From positions 930,001 through 994,000 of the forward strand of contig JAVTVJ010000047.1 in the NCBI GenBank assembly GCA_034509425.1: 64,000 nt of DNA. The letters are read 5' to 3'. A model generated the notes under the pieces. It made no database searches. It was not told the DNA's origin and worked only from the letters and a program-made list of their open reading frames with translations. How positions within the stretch are numbered: the first letter of the stretch is position 1; each line of letters opens with the position of its first letter. The position numbers and the translations under genes were made by a program. Source of the stretch: Eopsaltria australis. Its lineage: Eukaryota; Chordata; Aves; Passeriformes; Petroicidae. This document shows, in pieces, positions 63,491 through 64,000 of this stretch.

Positions 63491-64000
63491 CTATTGTTAG
63501 AAATTTGAATGCGCTCAGCAAAAAGCCAACGCCATTTACTCCAGTGGGACCAGAGTCTGGCCTCTCTGTGTGAACATAATTTGTATTTCCCATCAAAAGT
63601 TATTTTTTAATGGCCTCCTTAACAAGATAATCCATCAAGGAACTGGTGACAACTGCACCTAGTAACCTACTTAACAGATCCAGTTTGGCAACAATTATGC
63701 ACTGCTGCATGTCATCAAGGCAGGGTGTAACTTGATATTAAATATAGCAAACACATTTGATAGTGGACCATAGCTGCTTGGGAAGGTTGAAGGTGGTGAC
63801 TTCTGAGCAGGAGAATTGTTTGGCTTTGGGTAATACTGACTTGGGGCTGGAATGGAGAATCTACTGGAATCTACTGCATATGAGGGTAGATCAATCATCA
63901 CCAGATTCAAGTAAATGCTTGAGCTTGTGCATGGTACTCAGAGCTGTGTGTTCAAGAAGGATTTCCTGAAGATTTTATTTCATTAGATTCTTAGGACAGG

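Noticed and set aside
52734..64000. C11orf65/MFI, expected downstream of ATM on the minus strand from mammalian synteny.
   Set aside because: I looked for its peptide blocks as I remember them and found none in this window.

Overview
This window is vertebrate nuclear DNA, almost certainly from a bird. It is AT-rich and its genes are split into small exons with GT-AG introns of mostly 0.1 to 2 kb. It carries several CR1 LINE remnants of the type that dominates bird genomes. From about 1 to 53.7 kb the plus strand is one gene, ATM, the PI3K-like checkpoint kinase that signals DNA double-strand breaks. The window opens inside the first coding exon. All 62 coding exons known from mammals can be placed with matching phases, down to the FATC tail and a TGA stop at 52731-52733. 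The locus is about a third the size of the human gene, as expected for compact avian introns.

Layout of ATM: exons at 2-31.2 kb encode the N-terminal TAN region and the long alpha-helical solenoid. Exons at 31.2-43.9 kb encode the FAT domain, including the conserved SQ autophosphorylation site. Exons at 45.2-51.6 kb encode the kinase domain (ATP lysine, GDRHxxN catalytic loop, DLG metal-binding motif). The exons at 52.3-52.7 kb encode the regulatory linker and FATC. As written, the third coding exon (1455-1599) lacks one base near 1534-1535. This shifts the frame and creates a TGA at 2038-2040. Every other exon is intact, so this is either a recent null allele or a sequence error, not an old pseudogene. 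Also notable are a GC-AG intron after the exon ending at 15878, a 7-codon lengthening beside the autophosphorylation site, and proline where human ATM has the redox-sensing Cys2991.

From about 55.4 to 63.5 kb the minus strand shows a chain of short open segments flanked by good splice signals, most with compatible phases. It ends in a stop at 55427-55429. This looks like the 3' half of a protein-coding gene convergent with ATM. I do not recognise its product, and it does not resemble the gene that follows ATM in mammals (C11orf65/MFI) as far as I remember that protein. Its exon chain has an unresolved phase gap between 58.67 and 56.23 kb. It is the most interesting unexplained object here.

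The remaining sequence is introns and intergenic DNA with CR1 fragments (about 3.2, 21.2, 37.8, 39.0, 39.6 and 60.7 kb), AT-rich, pyrimidine-rich and poly-G simple sequence, and no tRNA, rRNA or nested gene that I can support. Introns over 300 bases without their own entry were read and nothing was recognised in them.
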